Origin: Bacillota bacterium
GTDB lineage: Bacteria > Bacillota > Desulfotomaculia > Desulfotomaculales > JAJYZD01
DNA length: 22,672 nucleotides
Assembly: GCA_021800315.1 (NCBI GenBank)
Contig: JAJYZD010000024.1
Coordinates: forward strand, 1-22,672
Direction of reading: 5' to 3'
Below, piece after piece: positions 1 to 7,875 of the stretch. The notes beneath the pieces are model-generated. The model was not told the DNA's origin and made no database searches. It saw only the letters and a list, made by a program, of their open reading frames with translations. The first letter of the stretch is position 1; every line of letters starts with the position of its first letter. The translations under genes were made by a program, and so were the position numbers.

Positions 1-12
1 TCTCCATCAATA
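1..12 (-). rRNA. 16S rRNA, extreme 5' end (partial)
   Basis: On the minus strand the last bases of the window read GATATTGATGGAGA. This matches the start of Firmicute 16S rRNA, where GGAGA is followed by GTTTGATCCTGG. The rest of the gene would lie just left of the window. Support comes from the leader-type sequence behind it (boxA-like motifs, promoter) and from synteny: in Bacillus subtilis an rRNA operon directly follows gyrA. The exact mature 5' end is inferred, not seen. Confidence 0.6.
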
Positions 13-125
13 TCCTGATGGATCTTGCGATCCATGCTCTCATGTGTTCAAAGAACCCTATCCTTACTGGCTGTTCCACTGTTCAGTTTTCAAGGACCGA
101 CCGCCGTGTTCCGGCGACAAAAACT
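13..125 (-). promoter_or_regulatory. rRNA operon leader with boxA-like motifs
   Basis: This is the transcribed leader of the rRNA operon on the minus strand. It contains TCCTTGAAAACTGAACAGTG (complement of 77-96) and GTTCTTTGAACAC (complement of 44-56). Both resemble the boxA antitermination/processing sequences found before Firmicute rRNA genes. Two competing hairpins lie next to the 16S start: ATGGATC/GATCCAT (18-24 with 29-35) and TCCATCA/TGATGGA (3-9 with 16-22). They share bases 18-22, so only one can form at a time. Assignment is by similarity to known leaders. Confidence 0.6.
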
Positions 126-155
126 ATACTATCATAAACCACGGGACCGAGTCAA
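126..155 (-). promoter_or_regulatory. rRNA operon promoter
   Basis: On the minus strand there is a -35 TTGACT (complement of 150-155), an 18-nt spacer and a -10 TAGTAT (complement of 126-131). An A-rich tract just upstream (complement of 161-170, GGAAAAAAGT) resembles an UP element, as expected for a strong rRNA promoter. A weaker second candidate lies further upstream (TTGCCG at 210-215 with an AT-rich -10 near 187-192). Tandem rRNA promoters are common in Firmicutes. From here to 331 I see no other clear element and no convincing gyrA terminator. Confidence 0.5.
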
Positions 156-331
156 CCAGAACTTTTTTCCAAAACCGCCGGGATTTAATATTCGTTTAAC
201 ACTCCCCACCGGCAACGTTTATGATACACCGCGGCCGGGCGGCTGACAACGGCTGAAAAGTGCCGCCTGGCCGGAGGAAAGGCAATTGGCGACTGGTTTT
301 TCCCCGCCGTCTTGGTCGGGCACCTTTTTTC

Positions 332-2761
332 TCAATCTTCTTCCACAATCACTCTGGCCATGGACACCACCGAGTCGCCCTCGCCCATCTTCATCAGCCG
401 GACGCCCGCGGCAGAGCGGCCCAGGCGGGAGATCCCCCCGGCCTGGAGACGGATGATCAGACCCGACTGGGTTATGATCATCACTTCCTCCTCGTCTTTT
501 ACCGCCAAAACCGAAGCGATGACCCCGTTGCGCTCGGTGGTCTTCATGGCTATCACGCCCTTGCCCCCCCGGGTATGGGCCGGAAAGTGGGCAAACGCGG
601 TACGCTTGCCGTAACCGTTGACGCTGACCATCAATAAATCAGCGGCCGGACGGACAACCTCCATGCCGACCACCAGATCGTCCCCCCGCAGGCCGATGCC
701 GCGCACCCCCCTGGCCGTGCGTCCCATGGGACGCACCTGGTCCTCGGCGAAGCGCATCGCCAAGCCTGTCCGGCTGACGATCACGACCTCCTCCCGACCT
801 CCGGTCAGCTTGACGTCTACCAGTTCATCGTCCCCGGAGAGCGATATGGCGATGAGTCCGTCCCGGCGCGAGGTGTCGTACTCGTCCAGGGACGTTTTCT
901 TCACCTGGCCCCGGCTGGTCACCATGAGGAGGAACTGGTCCTCCTTGAACTCGCGGACCGGAATCACGGTGGTTACCTTTTCGTTCTGAGCCACGCTCAG
1001 TAGGTTGACCAAGGCGGTGCCCTTGGCCTGCCGGGAAAACTCGGGAATCTCGTGGACTTTCAAGCGGTAGACCTTGCCCAGGTTGGTGAAGAACAGGAAA
1101 TGGTGGTGGGTGGAGGCCACAAAAAGGTGCCGCAGAAAATCGGTCTCCTTGGTGCTCATGGCCGTCACACCGCGACCGCCGCGCTTCTGGTTGCGGTAGG
1201 TGTTCAGCGGGGCCCTTTTTACGTAGCCCTCGGATGTGATGGTGATAACCATATCCTCTTCCGGAATCAGGTCCTCATCCGCGAGGTCGGCTTCTTCCTC
1301 GCTGATCCTGGTCCGGCGGGCATCGGCATATTTCCTTTTCATCTCCGCCAGTTCCCGGGAAATGATGCCCATGATCTTGGCCTCGCTGGCCAGAACCTCT
1401 CGTAAATACCGGATTTTCTCCAGAAGTTCGGCATACTCCGTCTCTATTTTTTCCCGCTCCAAACCGGTCAGGCGCTGCAGGCGCATGTCCAGGATCGCTT
1501 CGGCCTGCCGTTCGGAAAGGGCGAAGCCGGCCATCAGCCTGGTTGAGGCTTCATCCACGGTGTGCGAGGAACGGATGGTGTTGATGACTTCGTCCAGGTG
1601 GTCCAGTGCTATGCGCAACCCCTCGAGAATATGGGCCCTGGCCTCGGCCCGGTTGAGTTCGTACCGGGTGCGGCGGGTTACCACTTCCTTCTGGTGTTCC
1701 AGGTAGTAACAAAGAACTTCTTTCAGGTTCAGAACCCGCGGCTTGCTGTTCACCAGGGCCAGCATGATGACGCCGAAAGTGTCCTGCATCCGGGTATGCT
1801 TGTACAACTGGTTTAAGATGACCGGAGCCTTGGCGTCCCGTTTCAGTTCGATGACGATGCGCATGCCGCGCCGGTCGGATTCGTCCCGAAGGTCGGCGAT
1901 GCCTTCCACCTTTTTTTCCTTGACCAGGTCGGCGATCTTTTCCACCAGCCGGGCCTTGTTGACCTGAAAGGGAATTTCTTTGACAATGATGGCCTGCCGG
2001 CCGCCAGCCAACTTCTCGGTGAAGGTTTCCGCCCGCACCTTGATGCTGCCCCGGCCGGTTGTATAGGCGGCCGCGATCTCCTTTGTGCCCATGATCCGCC
2101 CGGCGGTGGGAAAATCGGGCCCCTTGACGAAGCCCATGATCTCCTCGATGGACGCTTCCGGCTTGTGGATCAGCAACTGCAGGGCATCGACGACCTCCCC
2201 CAGGTTGTGGGGAGGGATCTTGGTGGCCATGCCCACGGCGATGCCGTCGGAACCGTTGATGAGGAGGTTTGGCACCCGCGAGGGCAGGATGACGGGCTCT
2301 TCGTCGGACGCGTCATAGTTGGGGATAAAGTCGACCGTTTCCTTGTCGATGTCCGCCAGGAGTTCCCCGGCCAGTTTGGACATGCGGGCCTCGGTGTAGC
2401 GCATGGCCGCCGGGGCGTCGCCGTCCACCGATCCGAAGTTGCCGTGACCGTCCACCAGTAGGTAACGGGAGGAAAAATCCTGGGCCATCCGGACCAGAGC
2501 GTCATAGATGGCCACATCGCCGTGGGGGTGAAACTTGGACATCACCTCGCCCACGATGTGAGCGCTCTTGCGGTGGGGCTTGTCGGCGGTCATGCCTACC
2601 TGCTGCATGGCGTAGAGGATGCGACGGTGCACCGGCTTGAGCCCGTCCCGCACGTCCGGCAGGGCCCTGCTCACGATTACGCTCATAGCATATTCCATGT
2701 AGGATTTCTTCATTTCGTCTTCTATGTTTACCGGTACGATTTTCTCGACCTGCTCTGGCAA
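332..2761 (-). CDS. gyrA: DNA gyrase subunit A
   Basis: This is the breakage-reunion subunit of gyrase, which with GyrB introduces negative supercoils using ATP. The product is 809 residues, normal for the family. Recognisable parts are the N-terminal EDEMKKSYMEYAMSVIVSRALPD block, the quinolone-resistance region around HPHGD (residues 78-87), the active-site tyrosine in AAMRYTE, and the C-terminal wrapping domain with the GyrA-box QKRGGRG. I chose the TTG start at 2761 because GGGAAGGG sits 8 nt upstream. A longer reading to 2839 would run over the promoter and a leader hairpin. Residue 83 is valine, where sensitive enzymes usually have Ser or Thr. In most relatives gyrA directly follows gyrB; here a permease on the opposite strand separates them and gyrA has its own promoter. 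Confidence 0.97.
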   Translation of the reverse strand: MPEQVEKIVPVNIEDEMKKSYMEYAMSVIVSRALPDVRDGLKPVHRRILYAMQQVGMTADKPHRKSAHIVGEVMSKFHPHGDVAIYDALVRMAQDFSSRYLLVDGHGNFGSVDGDAPAAMRYTEARMSKLAGELLADIDKETVDFIPNYDASDEEPVILPSRVPNLLINGSDGIAVGMATKIPPHNLGEVVDALQLLIHKPEASIEEIMGFVKGPDFPTAGRIMGTKEIAAAYTTGRGSIKVRAETFTEKLAGGRQAIIVKEIPFQVNKARLVEKIADLVKEKKVEGIADLRDESDRRGMRIVIELKRDAKAPVILNQLYKHTRMQDTFGVIMLALVNSKPRVLNLKEVLCYYLEHQKEVVTRRTRYELNRAEARAHILEGLRIALDHLDEVINTIRSSHTVDEASTRLMAGFALSERQAEAILDMRLQRLTGLEREKIETEYAELLEKIRYLREVLASEAKIMGIISRELAEMKRKYADARRTRISEEEADLADEDLIPEEDMVITITSEGYVKRAPLNTYRNQKRGGRGVTAMSTKETDFLRHLFVASTHHHFLFFTNLGKVYRLKVHEIPEFSRQAKGTALVNLLSVAQNEKVTTVIPVREFKEDQFLLMVTSRGQVKKTSLDEYDTSRRDGLIAISLSGDDELVDVKLTGGREEVVIVSRTGLAMRFAEDQVRPMGRTARGVRGIGLRGDDLVVGMEVVRPAADLLMVSVNGYGKRTAFAHFPAHTRGGKGVIAMKTTERNGVIASVLAVKDEEEVMIITQSGLIIRLQAGGISRLGRSAAGVRLMKMGEGDSVVSMARVIVEED

Positions 2762-2781
2762 ATTATCAACCCTTCCCGCCC

Positions 2782-2800
2782 TGGCACGCCGCGCGTGCCA
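2782..2800 (-). promoter_or_regulatory. hairpin in the gyrA 5' leader
   Basis: A perfect 8-bp stem with a 3-nt loop (TGGCACGC / GCGTGCCA) lies in the predicted gyrA leader, just upstream of the Shine-Dalgarno at 2770-2777. It could tune translation or mRNA stability. No U-tract follows, so it is not a terminator. Confidence 0.4.
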
Positions 2801-2810
2801 AGCGGCACAG

Positions 2811-2839
2811 ATTATACCAAAAAAACCCGGCACGCGCAA
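2811..2839 (-). promoter_or_regulatory. gyrA promoter with overlapping inverted repeat
   Basis: On the minus strand there is a consensus -10 TATAAT (complement of 2811-2816), a 17-nt spacer and a weak -35 TTGCGC (complement of 2834-2839). An inverted repeat CCCGGC-8nt-GCCGGG spans the -35 region and could be an operator. A perfect -10 with a poor -35 suggests regulated activity, perhaps supercoiling-sensitive as known for gyr genes elsewhere; that is inference. Confidence 0.55.
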
Positions 2840-2923
2840 GCCGGGACCTGGTTAAAACCAGCCCGAACCAGGGATAATAGCAAAAAAACCGGGCGCCACG
2901 CCTCAAAGGATCTGGGACAAGGG

Positions 2924-4381
2924 ATGAATCTTTTTCGCACCAAACCGATCAAGGATCTTTTGCGGGGAGAGGAAGAAAGCGGCCTCAAAAAGAGCATGGG
3001 TGCCCTGGACCTCACCGCTCTGGGCATCGGGGCCATCATCGGCACCGGCATCTTTGTGCTTACCGGAGTGGCCGCCGCCCAGTACGCCGGGCCGGGTCTC
3101 GTCTTCTCCTTCCTCGTCTCCGGGGTGGCCGCCGGCCTGGCCGCCCTGGTTTACGCCGAACTGGCGTCTATGATACCGGTGGCCGGATCCGCCTACACTT
3201 ATTCCTACGCCGCCCTGGGTGAATTCACCGGCTGGCTCGTGGGCTGGAATCTCATGCTTTCCTACGTGGTCGCCGTGGCGGCTGTGGCCATTGGTTGGGC
3301 CTCGTACTTCACCGACCTCACGCACAGCCTGGGGCTGACCCTCCCCAGGGTCTGGACCACCGCTCCCTCCGCCGGCGGGGTGCTCAACCTCCCGGCCATA
3401 GCGATTATAGCGGCGGTAGCCTTTCTTGCCGTCCGGGGTACCAGGCAGAGCGCCGAAGCCAACCGGGGCATCGTGGCACTGAAAATCACGGTCATTCTCT
3501 TCTTTATCGCCCTGGGCAGCTTTTATGTCAAAGCGGCCAACTGGCACCCCTTTCTGCCCTTCGGTCCGGCCGGCATCTTTAACGGCGCGGCCATCATCTT
3601 CTTCGCCTACATCGGCTTCGACGCCGTGGCCACGGCGGCCGAGGAAACCGATAATCCCGAGAAAAACGTACCTATAGGCATCATCGCCTCGCTCGCCGTA
3701 TCCACCCTGCTCTACATAGCGGTTACCGTGGTCCTGACCGGATTAGTGCCATATACCGCCCTGAATACGGCTTCCCCGGTGGCCACCGGTCTTATTTACG
3801 CCGGCTTTCCCTGGGCCGGCGCCATTATCTCGGTGGGGGCCCTGGCCGGTATCACCAGCGTGCTGCTGGTCATGACCTACGCCGTAAGCCGTATCCTGCT
3901 GGCCATGGCCCGGGACGGACTCCTCCCTCCCCTGTTCGGCCTGGTCCATCCGCGTTTCCGCACTCCGTACGCCGGTGTCCTGACCGTCACCCTGGTGGCC
4001 GCAGTCCTGGGCGCCTTCCTGTCCCTGGGCCTCGTCGCCCAACTGGCCAATATTGGCGTTTTGACCGCCTTTATCGTCAACTCGGCCGGAGTCATGGTCC
4101 TGCGCCGGACCAAACCGCACTGGCCGCGTCCGTTCAAAGTACCCCTGTACCCTTACACGCCGGTTCTGTCCGTTCTCTTCTGCCTGTATCTTATCTTCAG
4201 CCTGCCGCGCCTTACCTGGCTCCAACTGGCCCTCTGGCTGGGCGCCGGCATCGCCGTCTATTTCGCTTACAGCTACCGGCACAGTCTGCTGCAGGGCCCG
4301 GCCGGACCGCGCACCAAAGCCGTCCCGGCTCCGGCCGCCAAGTTTAGGCCCGGAGTGGGGGAAAAGGAAGAACGGCCGTAG
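2924..4381 (+). CDS. APC-superfamily amino-acid permease
   Basis: A 485-residue integral membrane transporter of the amino acid-polyamine-organocation superfamily, closest in look to the cationic amino acid transporter (CAT/YfnA/YhdG) group. The N-terminus (GLKKSMGALDLTALGIG, then AIIGTGIFVLTG) is the conserved first-helix substrate-binding region with its GTG motif. The signature YAELASMIPVAGSAYTY follows in helix 3. About 12 hydrophobic segments are visible, ending in a short basic tail. The ATG at 2924 begins the typical cytoplasmic N-terminus. It is the only gene on this arm transcribed towards the origin, between gyrB and gyrA, so it was probably inserted there. The substrate cannot be told from sequence. 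Confidence 0.9.
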   Translation: MNLFRTKPIKDLLRGEEESGLKKSMGALDLTALGIGAIIGTGIFVLTGVAAAQYAGPGLVFSFLVSGVAAGLAALVYAELASMIPVAGSAYTYSYAALGEFTGWLVGWNLMLSYVVAVAAVAIGWASYFTDLTHSLGLTLPRVWTTAPSAGGVLNLPAIAIIAAVAFLAVRGTRQSAEANRGIVALKITVILFFIALGSFYVKAANWHPFLPFGPAGIFNGAAIIFFAYIGFDAVATAAEETDNPEKNVPIGIIASLAVSTLLYIAVTVVLTGLVPYTALNTASPVATGLIYAGFPWAGAIISVGALAGITSVLLVMTYAVSRILLAMARDGLLPPLFGLVHPRFRTPYAGVLTVTLVAAVLGAFLSLGLVAQLANIGVLTAFIVNSAGVMVLRRTKPHWPRPFKVPLYPYTPVLSVLFCLYLIFSLPRLTWLQLALWLGAGIAVYFAYSYRHSLLQGPAGPRTKAVPAPAAKFRPGVGEKEERP

Positions 4382-4424
4382 AGCCGGTGCGGTACGCCAC
4401 GCACCTCGATATTTCCCCGGGGAA

Positions 4425-4453
4425 TAGCGACTTCTATCTAGCGACCTAGCGAC
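4425..4453. repeat. three short direct repeats TAGCGAC
   Basis: TAGCGAC occurs at 4425, 4439 and 4447; the last two are part of a tandem CTAGCGAC duplication. They lie between the permease stop and the terminator hairpin, just after the palindrome TTCCCCGGGGAA (4414-4425). Function unknown; they may be a scar of the permease insertion. Confidence 0.5.
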
Positions 4454-4486
4454 TTTCCATAAAATTTTCTTTAGCTGAAAACAGGG

Positions 4487-4516
4487 CTGTCTCCCCGGGC
4501 TTAACCGGGGAGACAG
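4487..4516. terminator. bidirectional terminator between permease and gyrB
   Basis: A perfect 12-bp stem (CTGTCTCCCCGG / CCGGGGAGACAG) with a 6-nt loop lies between the convergent permease and gyrB genes. T-rich sequence flanks both sides (TTGTTGGTTATTTC on the plus strand, CCCTGTTTTC on the minus). The U-tracts are imperfect, but position and stem strength fit a shared intrinsic terminator. Confidence 0.7.
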
Positions 4517-4531
4517 TTGTTGGTTATTTCT

Positions 4532-6439
4532 TTATACATCCAGATTTCTCACGAGGTGGGCGTTTCTCTCGATAAACCTTTTCCTCGGCTCCACCTGGTC
4601 CCCCATCAGGGTGCTGAAGATCTCGTTGGCCTCGATGGCGTTTTCCAAACTCACCTGGAGCACCGTCCGGGTACCGGGATCCATGGTGGTCTCCCACAGC
4701 TGGATGGCGTCCATCTCACCCAGACCTTTGTAACGCTGCACGTTCCAGCCGTCGGCTCCCTCTTTGCCGGCGAATTTTTCCATCTCGTTATCACTGAAAA
4801 AGTATATTTCCCGTTTGCCCTTCTTCAGCCGGTAGAGGGGTGGCTGGGCGATGTAGACGTAGCCGGCCTCGATGATCGGGCGCATGTAGCGGTAAAAAAA
4901 GGTCAGAAGCAGGGTACGGATATGGGCCCCGTCCACGTCGGCATCGGTCATGAGAATGACCCGGTGGTAGCGGGCCTTCCCGAGGTCGAACTCATCGGAG
5001 ATGCCTGTGCCCAGGGCGGTTATAAGGGACTTTATTTCCTCGTTGTTCAATATCTTGTCCAACCGGGCCTTTTCCACATTGAGAATCTTGCCCCTGAGCG
5101 GCAGGATGGCCTGGAAGCGCCGGTCCCTTCCGCTCTTGGCCGAACCGCCGGCCGAATCTCCCTCCACCAGGTACAACTCGGAGTGACCGGGATCCTTTTC
5201 GCTGCAGTCGGCCAGTTTACCCGGCAGGGAGGCGGTCTCCAGGGCGCTCTTGCGCCTGGTAAGCTCCCGCGCCTTCCGGGCCGCTTCCCGGGCCCGCGCC
5301 GCGGTCAGAAACTTTTCCACCAGTTTCTTAGCCACCTGGGGGTTTTCCTCCAGGAAGCTGGTGAGACCTTCCGCCACCGTCGAGTCGACCACACCCCTGA
5401 CCTCGCTGTTGCCCAGCCTGGTCTTGGTCTGTCCCTCGAACTGGGGCTCGGGCACCTTGACGCTCAAAACCGCCGTCAGACCCTCGCGGATGTCCTCACC
5501 GCTCAAACCGCCGTTTTCGTTTTTGGCCAGGTTGGATTTCCTGATATAGTCGTTGACCACCCTGGTCAGGGCGCTCTTGAACCCGGCTTCGTGGGTGCCC
5601 CCGTCAACCGTGTGGATGTTGTTGACGTAGGAAAAGACGTCTTCGGTGTAACCGTCGTGATATTGCAGGGCGCATTCCACCAGAACCTGATCCCTCTGCC
5701 CCGAAAGATACACCGGCTTCGGGTGAATGGTCTCACGGGTTTTGTTCACATAAACGACAAAATCCCGCAATCCGCCTTCATGGTAAAAAGAATCTTCCTG
5801 TCCCTCGCCCCTTTCGTCTTTTAGGACAATCTGCACGCCAGGATTCAGGAATGACAGCTCGTTGAACCGTTTGGCCAGATTTTCGTAGCTGAATACCAGA
5901 TCCTCGAATATCTCCGGATCGGGCCGAAAGGTAACCTTGGTTCCTGTTTCGGTGGTTTCTCCCATAACCCGGAGTTCGCAATTCTTGATTCCTCTCGTGA
6001 AACTCATGGCGTAAATATGGGCGTCCCGGTGAACCTCCACTTCCAGAAACGAGGACAGGGCGTTTACCACCGACACCCCGACGCCGTGCAGACCGCCGGA
6101 AACCTTGTAGGCTGACCCGCCGAACTTGCCTCCGGCATGGAGCACGGTGAGCACCACCTCCACCGCCGGCAGGCCCATCTTGGCCACATTGTCCACCGGT
6201 ATACCCCGGCCGTTGTCCCAAACCGTAACCGCGTTATCCGGCCGGATGACGATTTCGATCCGGTTGCAAAAACCGGCCATGGCCTCGTCGATGCTGTTGT
6301 CCACCACCTCGTATACAAGGTGGTGAAGACCCCTGGCACTCGTTGAGCCGATATACATGCCCGGCCTGCGTCTTACCGCCTCCAGACCTTCCAGTACCTG
6401 TATCTCCTCGGCTCCGTATTTTATCTCATCCTCAGCCAA
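4532..6439 (-). CDS. gyrB: DNA gyrase subunit B
   Basis: The ATPase subunit of gyrase, 635 residues, standard length for the short (Firmicute) type. Visible parts are the GHKL ATP-binding domain (VVDNSIDEAMAG, DNGRGIPV, GGLHGVGVSVVNALS), the transducer, and the TOPRIM domain with EGDSAGGSAKSGRDRRFQA and DADVDGAHIRTLLLTF. The C-terminal QRYKGLGEM and YIAQPPLYRL blocks are also present. The TTG at 6439 is chosen because GGGGGAGGA ends 7 nt upstream; another TTG at 6460 would place that Shine-Dalgarno inside the gene. It follows remB in the dnaA-side gene cluster and ends at a strong hairpin. Confidence 0.97.
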   Translation of the reverse strand: MAEDEIKYGAEEIQVLEGLEAVRRRPGMYIGSTSARGLHHLVYEVVDNSIDEAMAGFCNRIEIVIRPDNAVTVWDNGRGIPVDNVAKMGLPAVEVVLTVLHAGGKFGGSAYKVSGGLHGVGVSVVNALSSFLEVEVHRDAHIYAMSFTRGIKNCELRVMGETTETGTKVTFRPDPEIFEDLVFSYENLAKRFNELSFLNPGVQIVLKDERGEGQEDSFYHEGGLRDFVVYVNKTRETIHPKPVYLSGQRDQVLVECALQYHDGYTEDVFSYVNNIHTVDGGTHEAGFKSALTRVVNDYIRKSNLAKNENGGLSGEDIREGLTAVLSVKVPEPQFEGQTKTRLGNSEVRGVVDSTVAEGLTSFLEENPQVAKKLVEKFLTAARAREAARKARELTRRKSALETASLPGKLADCSEKDPGHSELYLVEGDSAGGSAKSGRDRRFQAILPLRGKILNVEKARLDKILNNEEIKSLITALGTGISDEFDLGKARYHRVILMTDADVDGAHIRTLLLTFFYRYMRPIIEAGYVYIAQPPLYRLKKGKREIYFFSDNEMEKFAGKEGADGWNVQRYKGLGEMDAIQLWETTMDPGTRTVLQVSLENAIEANEIFSTLMGDQVEPRKRFIERNAHLVRNLDV

Positions 6440-6466
6440 AAGCAAGTCCTCCCCCGGCAAGCGATC

Positions 6467-6757
6467 TTATTCGTAATTTTCATGACTCCTTTTTTCAATA
6501 CCTTCTTCGCTCATGGCGATTCCAGCCGCGCACCTCTTTTTTAAGGTAGTGCAGGAAATAGGGGAAATATAAATTTCCCTGCCGGTAAGGACGTATGATT
6601 TTTCCTTCCCTTTATGGGCAATGTGCACCAAAAACCCTTCGTCCCTGGCTACGTCAAAGAATTCCCTGGTTATAACCGACCGCTTGGTATCGGCGCTGAT
6701 TACGGCTATAATGTCCTTTTTCGCCACCATCACTTCGCCGCCCACATGCAGAAACAT
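6467..6757 (-). CDS. remB: RemB/YaaB-like DUF370 protein
   Basis: A 96-residue member of the DUF370 (extracellular matrix regulator RemB, YaaB) family, which lies between recF and gyrB in many Firmicutes. The family start MFLHVGGEVMV and the block EIYISPISCTTLKKR are clear. The related RemA is a DNA-binding activator of biofilm genes in B. subtilis; RemB's role is less defined. The ATG at 6757 follows GGAGGGG. The in-frame reading to 6808 would overlap recF and add residues the family lacks. The tail after TLKKR is about 20 residues, slightly longer than usual. Confidence 0.85.
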   Translation of the reverse strand: MFLHVGGEVMVAKKDIIAVISADTKRSVITREFFDVARDEGFLVHIAHKGKEKSYVLTGREIYISPISCTTLKKRCAAGIAMSEEGIEKRSHENYE

Positions 6758-6782
6758 GTCCACCCCTCCGCAGCCCAAATTA

Positions 6783-7853
6783 TCAGCCGGATATACTTCC
6801 ACCCTCAATATTGAAAACCCTTCCTATCCCGGTTCCGGGAGCCGAAACGGAAGTCGCCAGCACCTGACCGGCTCCGGCTATTACTCCCATCAGCCTTTCA
6901 CGGCGCCTTTGATCCAGTTCGTAAAAAGCGTCGTCCAGCAATAAAAGCGGATCCTCACCCAACTCCCGCCGGCGCAAGCCATGCCCGGCCAGACGCAGAC
7001 ACAGCGCCACCGTTCTCTGCTCGCCCTGTGAAGAGCTATACCTGGCGTTCATCCCTCCCACGCCCAAAACCAGATCGTCCCGGTGGGGACCAACGGCGGC
7101 CGGTCCCTGATCGTCCCTTCCGGACCCCAGGGCCTCACGCAGGGATTCTAGCACCTCTTTCTCTTCCAGGCCTTGCCCGCCGGCGCAAGAAGCGGTCAAT
7201 TCCACGGCTAACGTGCCGTCCCCGCTGATTTCCCTGTATAATTCCCCGGCCTCTCGGCCAAAGGATGCCAGCCAAAGGTTGCGCAAAATCATTATTTTAG
7301 ATCCGTAAAGCGCTAGTTGTTCGTCCCAGACTTCGGTATCCGGTCCCCTGGCCCGCTGGGCCAAAACGGCCTTGTTCTTTTGCCACAACGCCCTCTGGTA
7401 ACGCCGCCATATCCCGGCATAGGACCGGTCGAGAGCCGAGAGTTCGAGGTCTATGAAACGGCGCCTCTCCTGGGGTGAACCCTGCACCAGCGACAAGTCC
7501 GCCGGTGTAAAAAGACTAACCGCAGCAGGACCCGGCAATTGCCCGGAACCCGCTTCCCGTCCGTTGATCCTTATTTTTCGGTCTTCCCGGGTCAGCCTGA
7601 CCTCCACCACGTCGTCCACCCCCCCGCGGTGAATCTCAGTCTTCAGTCCCCCGGAGGCAGCATGACCGTTGACCAGGTAGCTTTCCTGCGCTCCCCTCAT
7701 CGGTCGGCCCGTCAGCACCATCAGGACCGCTTCCAGGAGATTGGTCTTACCTTGAGCATTGGCTCCTGTTAAGAAATTTATTCCCTGGTCCGGATGGAAC
7801 AGGCACCGTTCAAAGTTCCGGTAATTCAAGAGACCCAGCTTGTTGATATGCAG
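6783..7853 (-). CDS. recF: DNA replication and repair protein RecF
   Basis: An SMC-like ATPase that, with RecO and RecR, loads RecA at gapped DNA. The product is 356 residues. Walker A is GANAQGKTN (about residues 30-38), the signature is SSSQGEQRTVALCLRLA, and Walker B is PLLLLDDAFYELD. The family N-terminus (hydrophobic strand, then NYRNFE) requires a start upstream of the first TTG at 7829. The only fitting codon is CTG at 7853, with GAAGGAG (complement of 7864-7870) 10 nt away, so a rare CTG start is inferred. It lies 22 nt after dnaN with no yaaA between them. Confidence 0.92.
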   Translation of the reverse strand: MHINKLGLLNYRNFERCLFHPDQGINFLTGANAQGKTNLLEAVLMVLTGRPMRGAQESYLVNGHAASGGLKTEIHRGGVDDVVEVRLTREDRKIRINGREAGSGQLPGPAAVSLFTPADLSLVQGSPQERRRFIDLELSALDRSYAGIWRRYQRALWQKNKAVLAQRARGPDTEVWDEQLALYGSKIMILRNLWLASFGREAGELYREISGDGTLAVELTASCAGGQGLEEKEVLESLREALGSGRDDQGPAAVGPHRDDLVLGVGGMNARYSSSQGEQRTVALCLRLAGHGLRRRELGEDPLLLLDDAFYELDQRRRERLMGVIAGAGQVLATSVSAPGTGIGRVFNIEGGSISG

Positions 7854-7875
7854 CTTCCAGCCTCTCCTTCTATTC

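Noticed and set aside
238..331. Terminator for gyrA
   Set aside because: Some GC-rich inverted segments are present, but none is followed by a T-tract in the direction of gyrA transcription. Read-through into the rRNA operon cannot be excluded.
4517..5824. 435-residue frame on the plus strand opposite gyrB
   Set aside because: It is antisense to an unmistakable gyrB and is an open-frame shadow caused by GC-rich codon use.
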